Source: Hyphomicrobium sp. 99 (GTDB taxonomy: Bacteria > Pseudomonadota > Alphaproteobacteria > Rhizobiales > Hyphomicrobiaceae). Taken from it: 64,000 nucleotides of DNA. This document shows positions 9,828-18,754 of this stretch, piece after piece (positions within the stretch are counted from its first letter, which is position 1; each line of letters opens with the position of its first letter). Below the pieces are notes generated by a model, which worked only from the letters and a program-made list of their open reading frames with translations, had not been told where the DNA came from and made no database searches. The translations under genes and the position numbers were made by a program. Location: NCBI RefSeq assembly GCF_000384335.2, contig NZ_KQ031382.1, positions 1,922,001-1,986,000 on the forward strand. The letters run 5' to 3'.

Positions 9828-9963
9828 AGCGGGCGCGCGATTGAGGCTGGGCAACCAGCCTGATTGAGCGGTCGAGGCCGGAAGGCGCCGGAAACGGCGC
9901 TGTCCGGGCCCAAGTTGCGATAGCGCCATTCGGCATGGTCGCAACGGTTAGGAGAAGAGACCA
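9828..9963 (+). other. Structured gap between rplO and secY with two GNRA-capped hairpins
   Basis: No ORF is supported here. Hairpin A at 9844-9861 is a perfect 7-bp stem (AGGCTGG/CCAGCCT) closed by a GCAA tetraloop. Hairpin B at 9884-9901 is a 7-bp stem (one G-U pair) closed by a GAAA tetraloop, and flanking GGCCGGA/TCCGGGCC pairs can extend it to about 9876-9910. Neither is followed by a T-run. They probably act as RNA, for instance to protect or separate the ribosomal and secY portions of the transcript; that function is inference. Confidence 0.6.
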
Positions 9964-11307
9964 ATGGTTTCCGCTGCCGAGCAGCTTGCTTCGAATCTGA
10001 ACTTCGGGGCCTTCGCTAAGGCGGAGGATTTGAAGCGGCGCCTGTGGTTCACGCTTGGCGCACTGATCGTATTCCGGCTTGGCACGTTCATCCCGCTGCC
10101 GGGCATCAATCCGGCTGCATTCGCCGAAACATTCAAGTCGCAGGCCGGCGGCATCCTGGGCATGTTCAACATGTTCTCGGGCGGCGCGCTCGAGCGTCTC
10201 GCGATCTTCTCGCTCAACATCATGCCTTATATTTCGGCGTCGATCATCATGCAGTTGATGAGCTCGATCTCGCCGAAGCTCGAAGCCATGAAGAAGGAAG
10301 GCGAGGCCGGCCGCAAGCAGATCAACCAGTATACGCGGTATCTGACGGTCATTCTTGCAGCGCTGCAGGCCTATGGCATCGCCGTTGGTCTCGAAGGCTC
10401 GCGAAACGCTGCTGGCGCCGTGGTTCTGGAACCAGGCATGTTCTTCCGCATGACGACGGTGATCACCCTCGTCGGCGGTACGGTCTTCCTGATGTGGCTC
10501 GGTGAGCAGATCACGCAGCGCGGCGTCGGTAACGGCACATCGCTGATCATCTTCGCCGGTATCGTCGCCGGACTTCCCGGAGCGCTGGTACACCTCTTTG
10601 AGCTGTCGCGTACCGGTTCGATCTCGCCCGGAATTCTCGTATTCTTCCTGGTATTGGCTCTGGCTGTCGTCGCCGCCATCGTGTTCTTCGAGCGCGCACA
10701 ACGACGTCTGTTGGTCCAGTATCCGAAGCGACAAGTCGGGAACAAGATGTTCCAGGGCGAAGCTTCGCATCTCCCGCTGAAGCTCAACTCGTCGGGCGTC
10801 ATTCCGCCGATCTTCGCGTCTTCGCTCTTGCTGCTGCCGATCACGGTTGCGCAGTTCACGGCGGGGCAGGGCCCGGAATGGCTCAACGAAGCTGTCGCCG
10901 CGCTCGGCTCAGGCCAGCCTCTGCACATGCTGGTCTACGCGCTGCTGATCCTCTTCTTCGCGTTCTTCTACACCGCGGTCGTGATCAACCCCAAGGAAAC
11001 CGCGGATAACCTTCGCAAGTACGGCGGCTTCCTTCCCGGTATCCGCCCTGGCGAGAAGACGGCCGAATATATCGACTACGTCTTGACCCGCATTACCGTC
11101 GTCGGCGCACTTTATCTGGCTGCGGTCTGCGTACTTCCCGAGATCTTGACGTCGTATGCCGGCATCCCGCTCTACTTCGGCGGCACCTCGCTTCTCATCG
11201 CGGTTAGCGTCACGATGGACACAGTCGCCCAGATCCAGAGCCACCTCATCGCTCAGCAGTATGAGGGCTTGATCAAGAAGGCCAAACTGCGCGGGGCTCG
11301 GCGATGA
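9964..11307 (+). CDS. secY: Protein translocase subunit SecY
   Basis: SecY is the channel of the Sec translocon in the inner membrane. The 447-residue product has the expected ten hydrophobic segments. Family signatures are clear: [16 protein letters not shown] near the N-terminus, [20 protein letters not shown] in the TM2 region, [21 protein letters not shown] and the cytoplasmic loop with [24 protein letters not shown] sequence (here [10 protein letters not shown]). It sits after rplO as in all spc clusters, and its last codon overlaps the adk start (ATGA). Confidence 0.98.
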   Translation: MVSAAEQLASNLNFGAFAKAEDLKRRLWFTLGALIVFRLGTFIPLPGINPAAFAETFKSQAGGILGMFNMFSGGALERLAIFSLNIMPYISASIIMQLMSSISPKLEAMKKEGEAGRKQINQYTRYLTVILAALQAYGIAVGLEGSRNAAGAVVLEPGMFFRMTTVITLVGGTVFLMWLGEQITQRGVGNGTSLIIFAGIVAGLPGALVHLFELSRTGSISPGILVFFLVLALAVVAAIVFFERAQRRLLVQYPKRQVGNKMFQGEASHLPLKLNSSGVIPPIFASSLLLLPITVAQFTAGQGPEWLNEAVAALGSGQPLHMLVYALLILFFAFFYTAVVINPKETADNLRKYGGFLPGIRPGEKTAEYIDYVLTRITVVGALYLAAVCVLPEILTSYAGIPLYFGGTSLLIAVSVTMDTVAQIQSHLIAQQYEGLIKKAKLRGARR

Positions 11308-11897
11308 TCCTGATACTGCTTGGACCGCCAGGAGCGGGCAAGGGTACACAGTCTCAGCTGATCTCCGAGCGCCTCGGACTGCCGCAGCTTTCAACCGGCG
11401 ACATGCTGCGCGCGGCCGTTAAGGCCGGCTCGCCGGTCGGTCTCAAGGCGAAGAAAATCATGGAGGCGGGTGGCCTCGTCAGCGACGAAATCGTCATCGG
11501 CATCATTGCCGACCGTATTTCGGAAGCCGACTGCGCCAAGGGGTTCATCCTCGACGGCTTTCCGCGGACGCTGCCCCAGGCCGATGCCCTGGATGAGCTG
11601 CTGAAGTCGAAAGGCCGCCACCTCGATTGCGTCGTCGAGCTGAAGGTCGACGACACGAAGCTCGTCGAACGGATCGAATGTCGCGCTCGCGAAACCCTCG
11701 CGGCCGGTGGCACCGTCCGGGCCGATGACAATGCGGAAGCCCTTAAGACGCGCCTGATCGCCTACTACCGCGAAACGGCGCCGCTTATTGGTTACTATTA
11801 TGCGCATCGTTTGCTTAAGACGGTGGACGGCATGAAGCCTATCGCCGAGGTCAGCCGCCAGATCGGCGAAGTTCTGGACCAATTCCAGCATGCGTGA
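11304..11897 (+). CDS. adk: Adenylate kinase, short form without the full LID domain
   Basis: Adenylate kinase interconverts ATP + AMP and 2 ADP in the cytoplasm. The P-loop [10 protein letters not shown] is at residues 7-16, followed by [11 protein letters not shown] of the AMP site and [15 protein letters not shown]. After [10 protein letters not shown] the protein passes directly to [13 protein letters not shown], so the long LID insertion found in E. coli Adk, with or without zinc cysteines, is missing. The 197-residue length fits this short form, known in Alphaproteobacteria. It overlaps secY by four bases, the usual neighbour. Confidence 0.97.
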   Translation: MILILLGPPGAGKGTQSQLISERLGLPQLSTGDMLRAAVKAGSPVGLKAKKIMEAGGLVSDEIVIGIIADRISEADCAKGFILDGFPRTLPQADALDELLKSKGRHLDCVVELKVDDTKLVERIECRARETLAAGGTVRADDNAEALKTRLIAYYRETAPLIGYYYAHRLLKTVDGMKPIAEVSRQIGEVLDQFQHA

Positions 11898-12081
11898 CAC
11901 AAAGAAGCACGGATTGACGGAAGGGATAACCCGCGGTAGAAGACACAACTTTCTTTTAGGGCTCAACTTGATCCGGACCAGGGCACGAAACCCCGGTGCT
12001 GCGGTCGTTGCGCCTATTTGCACTTGAGAATCAACAAGATAGATCGTTACTCGGTTCGAGATTTAAAGGCAGGAGACTGAA
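11898..12081 (+). other. Gap between adk and rpsM (start of the alpha segment)
   Basis: This 184-base stretch separates the spc and alpha portions. It has no plausible ORF. It is the expected place for an internal promoter or an S4-type translational leader; I could not identify a convincing -35/-10 pair or a pseudoknot by eye. An AGGAGA Shine-Dalgarno for rpsM lies at about 12071-12076. Confidence 0.4.
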
Positions 12082-12459
12082 GTGGCCCGCATCGCAGGCG
12101 TCAACATTCCAACGGGTAAGCGCGTCGAGATCGCGCTTCGTTACATCCACGGCATTGGGCCCAAGTTCTCGGCAGAGATTTGCGCGAAGTGCAATATCCC
12201 CGCCGACCGTCGCGTCAATCAGCTGACGGACGCTGAGGTTCTGCAGATCCGTGAGACGATCGACCGCGATTACACGGTCGAAGGCGACCTGCGCCGCGAA
12301 GTTCAGACCAACATCAAGCGTCTGATGGATCTCGGTTGCTACCGCGGTCTGCGTCACCGCAAGGGTCTGCCCGTCCGCGGTCAGCGCACCCACACGAACG
12401 CCCGTACCCGCAAGGGCAAGGCCGTTCCGATTGCAGGCAAGAAGAAGGCGACGAAGTAG
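12082..12459 (+). CDS. rpsM: 30S ribosomal protein S13
   Basis: S13 lies in the 30S head and contacts the P-site tRNA and L5. The 125-residue protein begins [20 protein letters not shown] after a GTG start at 12082, and has the C-terminal signature [20 protein letters not shown] followed by RTRKGK. The GTG is well placed behind AGGAGACTGAA. This is the first gene of the alpha segment. Confidence 0.97.
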   Translation: MARIAGVNIPTGKRVEIALRYIHGIGPKFSAEICAKCNIPADRRVNQLTDAEVLQIRETIDRDYTVEGDLRREVQTNIKRLMDLGCYRGLRHRKGLPVRGQRTHTNARTRKGKAVPIAGKKKATK

Positions 12460-12481
12460 TTCGTCACCACACAGGGTTCAT

Positions 12482-12499
12482 GCACGCCATCTGGCGTGC
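12482..12499 (+). other. Hairpin between rpsM and rpsK
   Basis: GCACGCCA (12482-12489) pairs perfectly with TGGCGTGC (12492-12499). It is GC-rich, has a very small loop and no T-run after it. It lies in the 88-base gap between two coupled ribosomal genes, so it is probably an mRNA structural element rather than a terminator. Confidence 0.5.
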
Positions 12500-12547
12500 G
12501 CAACGATTTACGCCTCCGCTTGAACGAGGCATGGAGCAACGACGGTA

Positions 12548-12949
12548 ATGGCCAAGGAAGCAGCGGCAGCACGCGGCAAAGTTAAGAAGCGCGAGAAGAA
12601 GAACATCACGTCGGGCGTCGCACACGTCAACGCGTCGTTCAACAACACGATGATCACCATCACGGACGCCCAGGGCAACACGATCGCGTGGTCGTCTTCG
12701 GGCACCAAGGGCTTCAAGGGCTCGCGCAAATCGACGCCTTATGCTGCTCAGATGGCCGCTGAAGATGCCGGCAAGAAAGCCCAGGAGCACGGCATGAAGG
12801 TGCTCGAGGTCGAGGTTTGCGGTCCGGGTTCGGGTCGTGAATCGGCTCTTCGCGCTCTGCAGGCCGTCGGCTTCCAGATCACTTCGATCCGCGACGTGAC
12901 GCCGATCCCGCACAACGGTTGCCGCCCGCGCAAGCGTCGCCGCGTCTAA
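12548..12949 (+). CDS. rpsK: 30S ribosomal protein S11
   Basis: S11 forms the platform of the small subunit near the Shine-Dalgarno duplex. The 133-residue protein has a short Lys/Ala N-terminus, then [40 protein letters not shown] and the C-terminal [18 protein letters not shown], all diagnostic. Its neighbours rpsM and rpoA complete the alpha order; rpsD is not between them, as is usual in Alphaproteobacteria. Confidence 0.98.
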   Translation: MAKEAAAARGKVKKREKKNITSGVAHVNASFNNTMITITDAQGNTIAWSSSGTKGFKGSRKSTPYAAQMAAEDAGKKAQEHGMKVLEVEVCGPGSGRESALRALQAVGFQITSIRDVTPIPHNGCRPRKRRRV

Positions 12950-12962
12950 GACGAGATTTTGC

Positions 12963-12986
12963 GCGCGCCGGGACCGCTCGGCGCGC
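12963..12986 (+). other. GC-rich hairpin between rpsK and rpoA
   Basis: GCGCGCCG (12963-12970) pairs with CGGCGCGC (12979-12986) across an 8-base loop. It follows the rpsK stop by 14 bases. There is no T-run, so complete termination before rpoA is unlikely; partial attenuation or RNA protection is possible. Confidence 0.5.
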
Positions 12987-13062
12987 CGCTATTTGTAAAA
13001 GTTACCGCCAAGAGATTCCGCGGCCCGCTCCCCCGTCCGCGCAAAACTAGACGAGGTTTCTC

Positions 13063-14085
13063 GTGAATGTTCTCCAGAAGAACTGGCAAGACCTGATCAA
13101 GCCTTCGAAGCTTGAAATTCAGTCCGGCCGCGACCGCTCGCGCATCGCGACCGTTGTAGCAGAACCCCTCGAGCGCGGCTTCGGCATGACGCTCGGAAAC
13201 GCACTGCGCCGCGTGCTTCTGTCGTCGCTCCAGGGCGCCGCCATCAAGACCGTGCAGATCGACGGTGTGCTGCATGAGTTCTCGTCCGTGCCTGGCGTCC
13301 GCGAGGACGTGACGAACATCATCCTCAACATCAAGGAAATTGCGCTCCGCATCCATTCGGAAGGCGTGAAGCGCATGGTGCTGAAGAAGGAAGGCGCCGG
13401 CCCCGTCACCGCTGGCGACATCGAAGCATCCTCCGAAGTCGAAGTTCTGAACCCCGATCACGTGATCTGCCACCTCGACCAGGGCGCGGCGATCCGCATG
13501 GAGTTCACCGCCGACATCGGTAAGGGCTACGTTGCATCCGACCGCAACCGTCCCGAGGACGCGCCGATCGGCCTGATCCCGGTCGACAGCCTCTATTCGC
13601 CGGTCAAGAAGGTCTCCTACAAGGTCGAGAATACGCGCGAAGGCCAGATCCTCGATTACGACAAGCTGACGATGGTCGTCGAAACGGACGGCTCGATCCG
13701 TCCCGAGGACGCGGTCGCTCTCGCAGCCCGTATTCTTCAGGATCAGCTCGCGGTCTTCATCAACTTCGAAGAGCCGAAGAAGGCCCAGGAAGAGCAGCGT
13801 CATCCGGAGCTCGCGTTCAACGCGGCACTCCTCAAGAAGGTCGACGAACTCGAGCTGTCGGTCCGCTCTGCGAACTGCCTCAAGAACGATAACATCGTCT
13901 ACATCGGCGACCTCATTCAGAAGACCGAAGCCGAAATGCTTCGCACGCCGAACTTCGGCCGCAAGTCGCTGAACGAGATCAAGGAAGTCCTGGCGACGAT
14001 GGGTCTTCACCTCGGCATGGAAGTGCCGAACTGGCCGCCGGACAATATCGACGAGCTGGCGAAGCGGTTCGAAGACCAGTACTGA
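13063..14085 (+). CDS. rpoA: DNA-directed RNA polymerase subunit alpha
   Basis: The alpha subunit dimerises to nucleate RNA polymerase assembly and its C-terminal domain contacts promoter UP elements and activators. The 340-residue protein begins at GTG 13063 as [19 protein letters not shown], the alphaproteobacterial form. The N-terminal domain includes [20 protein letters not shown]. The alpha-CTD has [20 protein letters not shown] and [13 protein letters not shown]. Position between rpsK and rplQ is canonical. Confidence 0.98.
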   Translation: MNVLQKNWQDLIKPSKLEIQSGRDRSRIATVVAEPLERGFGMTLGNALRRVLLSSLQGAAIKTVQIDGVLHEFSSVPGVREDVTNIILNIKEIALRIHSEGVKRMVLKKEGAGPVTAGDIEASSEVEVLNPDHVICHLDQGAAIRMEFTADIGKGYVASDRNRPEDAPIGLIPVDSLYSPVKKVSYKVENTREGQILDYDKLTMVVETDGSIRPEDAVALAARILQDQLAVFINFEEPKKAQEEQRHPELAFNAALLKKVDELELSVRSANCLKNDNIVYIGDLIQKTEAEMLRTPNFGRKSLNEIKEVLATMGLHLGMEVPNWPPDNIDELAKRFEDQY

Positions 14086-14269
14086 GAATTCCAGCCGGCT
14101 CGCACCTCGCGGGTCGGCTGAAATAATCCGGATAGCTCAACAGCACCGGAATAGGACGGCGAAGGTGAGGCCATAGAAACTCCCGCGCCAGCCGGATGGC
14201 AGAAAAGCCAACGGTCAATCAAAGCCTGCAGCATGCGCCGTAGGCCAACAATGTAAGGATGAAGACACT

Positions 14270-14698
14270 ATGCGACACAAGAAGCTTGGCCGCCGCTTTG
14301 GCCGTCACGTCGGTCACCGTCAGGCAATGTTCTCGAACATGGCCGCAGCTCTCATCAAGCACGAGCAGATCGTCACCACGCTGCCGAAGGCGAAAGACCT
14401 GAAGCGCGTTGTCGACAAGTACATCACGCTCGCAAAGCGCGGTGACTTGAACTCGCGTCGCTTGGCGATCGCGCGCCTCCGCGACGAAGACATGGTCAAG
14501 AAGCTCTTCGACATTCTCGGACCGCGCTACAAGGACCGCAACGGCGGCTATACGCGCGTGCTGAAAGCAGGCTTCCGCTACGGCGATAACTCACCCCGTG
14601 CCGTCATCGAACTCGTCGATCGCGACGAGAGCGTGAAGGGCGCCGAAGATAAGGCCCGCCACGAAGCGCAGCTCGCCGAGCAGGCTGCTTCGAACTGA
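14270..14698 (+). CDS. rplQ: 50S ribosomal protein L17
   Basis: L17 lies near the tunnel exit. The 142-residue product starts [20 protein letters not shown] and has the L17 signature [20 protein letters not shown]. The core ends near [12 protein letters not shown] and a short Ala/Glu-rich tail follows. The gap of 184 bases after rpoA holds a small hairpin (14092-14120, CAGCCG/CGGCTG). The gene is the last of the ribosomal cluster and is followed by a terminator. Confidence 0.97.
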   Translation: MRHKKLGRRFGRHVGHRQAMFSNMAAALIKHEQIVTTLPKAKDLKRVVDKYITLAKRGDLNSRRLAIARLRDEDMVKKLFDILGPRYKDRNGGYTRVLKAGFRYGDNSPRAVIELVDRDESVKGAEDKARHEAQLAEQAASN

Positions 14699-14745
14699 GC
14701 CTGATAAGCCGCGAGCGTCAGTCTCGCAGGCAAACACCCAATTTA

Positions 14746-14779
14746 AAAACCCCGACGCTGAAAAGCGCCGGGGTTTTTG
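14746..14779 (+). terminator. Intrinsic terminator of the S10-spc-alpha cluster
   Basis: An A-run is followed by CCCCGACGCT, a GAAA loop, AGCGCCGGGG and TTTTT. The 10-pair stem has a single A-C mismatch. It lies 48 bases after the rplQ stop. The flanking A and T runs make it a potential terminator from either side, though only the + strand has a gene ending here. Confidence 0.9.
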
Positions 14780-15047
14780 CTTTGAGGGCTGTGGTGCGAT
14801 CGGGGAGCAGGCGCGGGATTAGTTCTGCAGGCGATACGCGAGAAAGGCCCTCTTCAGCCGTACGCAGACTAAATCCCCGGCCATTACAGCCGTGTGACGC
14901 CTCTTGGATGACAGCCCAATGCCTTGAAATTGCTGAGACGCGCGGCGCCTGTTGCCGATCGGACATTGCCATCGCCACACGTTCCGAAGACTATTCACAT
15001 GATCGGAGCACGCGGGGCATGCCAGCGGCCGATAGGTGTCTCACGCC

Positions 15048-16076
15048 ATGGCGTCAAATCCACCGGTCGTTGTAACCGGAGCGTCCGGGCTCATTGCCAA
15101 GCACACGATCGCCGAATTCCTGCGGCGCGGCTTTGCCGTGCGCGGAACGCTTCGGAGCATGGAGAAGGCGGACGAAGTCCGTCGCGCGGTGGTCAAGCTC
15201 GGCTGCGACCCCGAGAAGGTGTCATTTATCGTCGCCGATCTTTCGAGCGACGACGGCTGGGATGAAGCTGTCGCCGGCAGTCAGATCGTCGTCCACACCG
15301 CGTCGCCGTTTCCGATCGCTCAGCCCGATGATCCCGAAGAGGTGATCATGCCGGCGCGCGACGGCACGTTACGCGTCCTCCGATCCGCGACGGCGGGCGC
15401 TGTCGCGCGCGTCGTGCTGACCTCATCGGCGGTTGCGATCTTCTATCCGAGCGGTGTCGCGGAAGGACACGTCTATTCGGAAGACGATTTCTCGGACGAA
15501 ACACGCAGCGATCTGACGCCCTACATCAAGTCGAAGACGATTGCCGAAAAGGCAGCGTGGGACTTCACCGAGTCGACACTCGGCGCTCCCGCACTTGCCG
15601 TGATCAACCCGGCTTTCGTGCAAGGGCCCGCGCTCGATGACGATTTATCGACCTCACACGAGCTTTATCGGATAATGGCGCGCGGCACCTATCCGGCGGT
15701 CCCGAAAATCAGCTTCCCCGTCGCGGATGTTCGCGATGTCGCTGCCGCGCACTTCGAAGCCGCGCTTAGGCCGCAGGCGGCAGGCAACCGCTATCTGATC
15801 GGAGAAGGCGCGCTCAGCCTCTATGACCTCGGTCAGCTCGTGGCCCGCGAGCTGCCCGATCTTCGCTCCAAGGTTCCGAAATTCGAGCTTCCCGATGCAG
15901 CCGTGAAAATTATGGCGCTCGTCGATAAAAAGATGCGGACGATCCTCCCGGAACTTGGCGAGAAGAAAGATTACACCAACGTAAGAGCGAAGAAGGATCT
16001 CGGCCTCGACCTTCGGTCTGCAGATACCGCCGCGATGGCCGCGATCCGATCATTACGAGAGCTTAGGTTGATCTAG
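15048..16076 (+). CDS. Extended SDR / dihydroflavonol-4-reductase-like NAD(P)-dependent oxidoreductase
   Basis: A 342-residue Rossmann protein of the extended short-chain dehydrogenase group. The cofactor motif VTGASGLIAKH is at residues 8-18, LTSSAVAIFYPSG carries the catalytic Ser region, and the YxxxK pair appears as YIKSKTIAEKAAW. Such proteins reduce ketones or aldehydes on diverse substrates; the substrate here is unknown. I chose ATG 15048 over an in-frame GTG at 15036 because the Rossmann start then lies at the usual distance. It is monocistronic by position, with about 270 bases of unassigned sequence before it. Confidence 0.85.
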   Translation: MASNPPVVVTGASGLIAKHTIAEFLRRGFAVRGTLRSMEKADEVRRAVVKLGCDPEKVSFIVADLSSDDGWDEAVAGSQIVVHTASPFPIAQPDDPEEVIMPARDGTLRVLRSATAGAVARVVLTSSAVAIFYPSGVAEGHVYSEDDFSDETRSDLTPYIKSKTIAEKAAWDFTESTLGAPALAVINPAFVQGPALDDDLSTSHELYRIMARGTYPAVPKISFPVADVRDVAAAHFEAALRPQAAGNRYLIGEGALSLYDLGQLVARELPDLRSKVPKFELPDAAVKIMALVDKKMRTILPELGEKKDYTNVRAKKDLGLDLRSADTAAMAAIRSLRELRLI

Positions 16077-16173
16077 GTGCTCGCTCGAACATATTTCTTC
16101 CGTCCGATTCGACTTGATTGAGACCGTCCGATATCTGAACGGCACGTATGTCCCTACCTGGAAGAGCCCATCG

Positions 16174-17610
16174 ATGAGAATGAGAAACGTCGTCCTGGTT
16201 TGCGCCGCAGCCATCGCAGGTCTGAGCGTTGCGCCGAAGCTCTTCAGTCCAACCGAAGTGAGCTTCGCGCAGGAGAAACTGCCGCCGCCCTCGCGCGAGG
16301 CCGCGCAATATTCCTTTGCGCCGATTGTGAAAAAGGCCGCGCCTGCCGTCGTCAACGTCTATGTCCGAACGCGCGTTCAAACATTCGACTCGCCGTTCGC
16401 GAACGATCCGTTTTTCCGTCAGTTCTTTGGTCGAGCCCTCGGCCGCCCGTCGGAACGAGTGATGAGTTCTCTCGGCTCCGGCGTTATCGTCAGCCCTGAT
16501 GGCTTGATTGTAACCAACACCCACGTGATCAAGGGCGGCGGCGATACGGCCATCCGCGTCGCGCTCACCGACAAGCGCGAATTCGACGCGAAAGTGATCG
16601 CGCAGGATGAAAAGGCCGACATCGCCGTTCTGAAAATCGACGGCGGCGGTGAGGGGAGCTTTCCCTATCTGCGGTTCGACGATTCCGACAGTCTCGAGGT
16701 TGGCGATCTCGTGCTCGCCATCGGCAACCCGTTCGGCGTCGGCCAAACCGTGACGAGCGGCATCGTCTCGGCGTTGTCGCGCTCCGAAGTCGGACAATCC
16801 GACAGCCAAGTCTTCATTCAGACGGATGCCGCGATCAACCCCGGCAACTCAGGCGGCGCGCTCGTGGATATGGGCGGCCGTCTCGTCGGCATCAACACGA
16901 TGATCTATTCGCAGTCCGGCGGTTCTGTTGGCATCGGCTTCGCGATCCCATCGAACTTGGTGCGCCTCTATGCCGAAAGCGCAGCAGGCGGCCGGAAGGT
17001 CGAGAAGCCATGGATAGGCGCCAAGCTCGAAGCCATGTCCCACGATATCGCTGAGGGCCTCGGCCTCAATCGTGTGTCGGGTGCCGTCGTGACACGCCTC
17101 TACGACAAGGGACCTGCCGCCGCCGCGGGTCTTCAGGCGGGCGACGTCATTACCGCCGTCGATGGTGTTGAAGTCATCGATGCGCGCGCTGTCTATTATC
17201 GCCTGACGACGAAAGGCATCGGCCAGACCACGCGGCTGACGGTTCTTCGTAGCAACAAGTCGGTTGATGTTAGTCTGCCCCTCGTCGGCGCGCCAAAGCC
17301 CGGCAAGGACGATGCGAAAAACCTGTCGGGCAATCATCCCCTCGATGGTGCGAGAATTTCGAACATCTTGCCGTCGGTCGCCGACGAATTCGGATTGGAT
17401 CAGACCGATGGCGTCGTCGTGACCTCAGTACGAGATGGGTCTACGGCCCAGACGTTCGGCTTCCAGCCGGGCGACGTCATCGCTGCTATCGGCAAGGATC
17501 AGATCGCAAACGTCGGCGAGGCCGAACAGGCTCTCGCGACCCGTAAGCGGCTCTGGCAGATCTCAGTCCGTCGAGGTGAGCGTGTCCTACAGCTCCAGGT
17601 TCCGGGTTGA
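16174..17610 (+). CDS. DegP/DegQ-type periplasmic serine protease (Do family)
   Basis: A secreted HtrA-family protease that degrades or refolds misfolded envelope proteins. Residues 1-32 form a signal peptide (NVVLVCAAAIAGLSVAP core). The catalytic triad is complete: His117 in VTNTHVIKGG, Asp149 in ADIAVLKI and Ser226 in NPGNSGGALV. Two PDZ domains follow, about residues 270-370 and 385-475, with AAAGLQAGDVITAVDG and TFGFQPGDVIAAIG as carboxylate-binding loops. The ATG at 16174 gives a compact signal peptide; a TTG at 16114 would add 20 hydrophilic residues. About 478 residues is normal for the family. Confidence 0.93.
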   Translation: MRMRNVVLVCAAAIAGLSVAPKLFSPTEVSFAQEKLPPPSREAAQYSFAPIVKKAAPAVVNVYVRTRVQTFDSPFANDPFFRQFFGRALGRPSERVMSSLGSGVIVSPDGLIVTNTHVIKGGGDTAIRVALTDKREFDAKVIAQDEKADIAVLKIDGGGEGSFPYLRFDDSDSLEVGDLVLAIGNPFGVGQTVTSGIVSALSRSEVGQSDSQVFIQTDAAINPGNSGGALVDMGGRLVGINTMIYSQSGGSVGIGFAIPSNLVRLYAESAAGGRKVEKPWIGAKLEAMSHDIAEGLGLNRVSGAVVTRLYDKGPAAAAGLQAGDVITAVDGVEVIDARAVYYRLTTKGIGQTTRLTVLRSNKSVDVSLPLVGAPKPGKDDAKNLSGNHPLDGARISNILPSVADEFGLDQTDGVVVTSVRDGSTAQTFGFQPGDVIAAIGKDQIANVGEAEQALATRKRLWQISVRRGERVLQLQVPG

Positions 17611-17732
17611 GCGGCATATCTGCTTTGCCGTTAACCGTGTTGATGCTTGCCGGGCCGGTCTGTCGATAAGCTGACAAATTCATAGTCGACGGTCGCCCCC
17701 GATAGGGTGAGTTTGCGTAATGGAGTTCGCCG

Positions 17733-18386
17733 ATGGCCGATAATCGTGGTGTGCTGATCATCGGCGAAGGCGCCGTCCTCAAGGGCGAGGTCAAGAGCGG
17801 CGGCCAGAAAGTCGAAATCTGGGGCTACGTCGAGGGCAAAGTTACCGCCTCCGAAGTTTTGGTCCAGGAAGGCGGTCAACTCTTCGGAACCGTCAACGCC
17901 GACACCGCCGAAATTCGTGGGCAGGTGCAGGGCGATGTGCGGGTGCAGCAACTCATCCAGATCAAGAGCACGGGCCATGCCGCAGGCAAAATAAAATACG
18001 GCCGCCTGTCGATGGAAGAGGGCGGCGAACTCTCCGCGCATGTCCGAAACATCCCCCCGGCGATCAGCGGCGACCTCGATCTCACCGTTCCGAAAGGGCG
18101 CTCGGTCCGCATCACCACGGCCGACCTGAATGCGGTCGATCCGGATGATAAGCCCGAGGATCTGAGCTTTCAGATCTCGAACGCGGCCGGCGGCTACGTC
18201 GCGCTTTCGAGCGACCCTAAACGCCCCGTCTCATCATTCTCACAAGCCGACCTCGAGAAGGGGACGGTTTATTTCGCTCATGACGGTTCGGACGCGCAGA
18301 AGGCCTGGTTCGACGTCCAGGTCACGGATCTCTCCGGTGCCAACTCCGGCCCCGCCAAAACCGTCAACGTCGCGGTTCGGAACTAG
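17733..18386 (+). CDS. Bactofilin-like protein with a CSPG/cadherin-like C-terminal domain
   Basis: Residues 1 to about 105 show the short Gly/Val repeats of a bactofilin beta-helix: GEGAVLKGEVKSGGQKVEIW, YVEGKVTASEVLVQEGGQLF, then ADTAEIRGQVQGDVRVQQLI. Bactofilins polymerise without nucleotide and act as a scaffold for cell-wall enzymes. Residues about 110-217 are different: LTVPKGRSVRITTADLNAVD, then SSFSQADLEKGTVYFAHDGS and WFDVQVTDLSGANS, which matches the pattern of chondroitin sulfate proteoglycan (CSPG/cadherin-like) repeats, usually extracellular. No signal peptide is visible. The bactofilin call is firm in style; the second domain is pattern recognition and should be tested. Confidence 0.72.
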   Translation: MADNRGVLIIGEGAVLKGEVKSGGQKVEIWGYVEGKVTASEVLVQEGGQLFGTVNADTAEIRGQVQGDVRVQQLIQIKSTGHAAGKIKYGRLSMEEGGELSAHVRNIPPAISGDLDLTVPKGRSVRITTADLNAVDPDDKPEDLSFQISNAAGGYVALSSDPKRPVSSFSQADLEKGTVYFAHDGSDAQKAWFDVQVTDLSGANSGPAKTVNVAVRN

Positions 18387-18754
18387 TACGCGCGCCACCG
18401 CCCTGCTTGTCATCCCGGCCGAGGCGCAGCGCCGACCTCAAATGCCACCCACCCCACCGTCATCCCGGCGAAGGCCGGGATCCAGCCGACCGTCCGCACA
18501 TACGTTGCTAGCGAGCGTTGCTAGCGATCCGCTCCGAACGGACAGCATCCACCCGACCTGTTGAAACTTGTCCGGGTGCCGGCCTCCGCCGGCATGACGG
18601 CACTGGGGTATGGGCTGCCGGACGGAACCCGGCCCGGCTTGTCATCCCGGCCGTACACCAGCCAGAGCCGGGACGGATACGCTGGCTGTGCGCAATCTAG
18701 GGACCGGCGCTTTGCCATTTGGACGTCAGGCTGGCGGCCTTATATAACCCCCAC
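18387..18754 (+). repeat. Intergenic palindromic repeats between the bactofilin gene and rarA
   Basis: This 368-base gap holds no gene. It contains several short repeated units: TTGTCATCCCGGCCG at about 18407-18421 and again at about 18639-18653; CGTCATCCCGGCGAAGGCCG (18459-18478) running into GGATCCAG, a palindrome; and GTGCCGGCCTCCGCCGGCAT (18577-18596), a perfect GCCGGCCTCCGCCGGC-type stem. TTGCTAGCGA/GTTGCTAGCGA occurs in tandem at about 18505-18526. These look like members of a dispersed intergenic repeat family (REP-like) rather than terminators. Confidence 0.65.
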
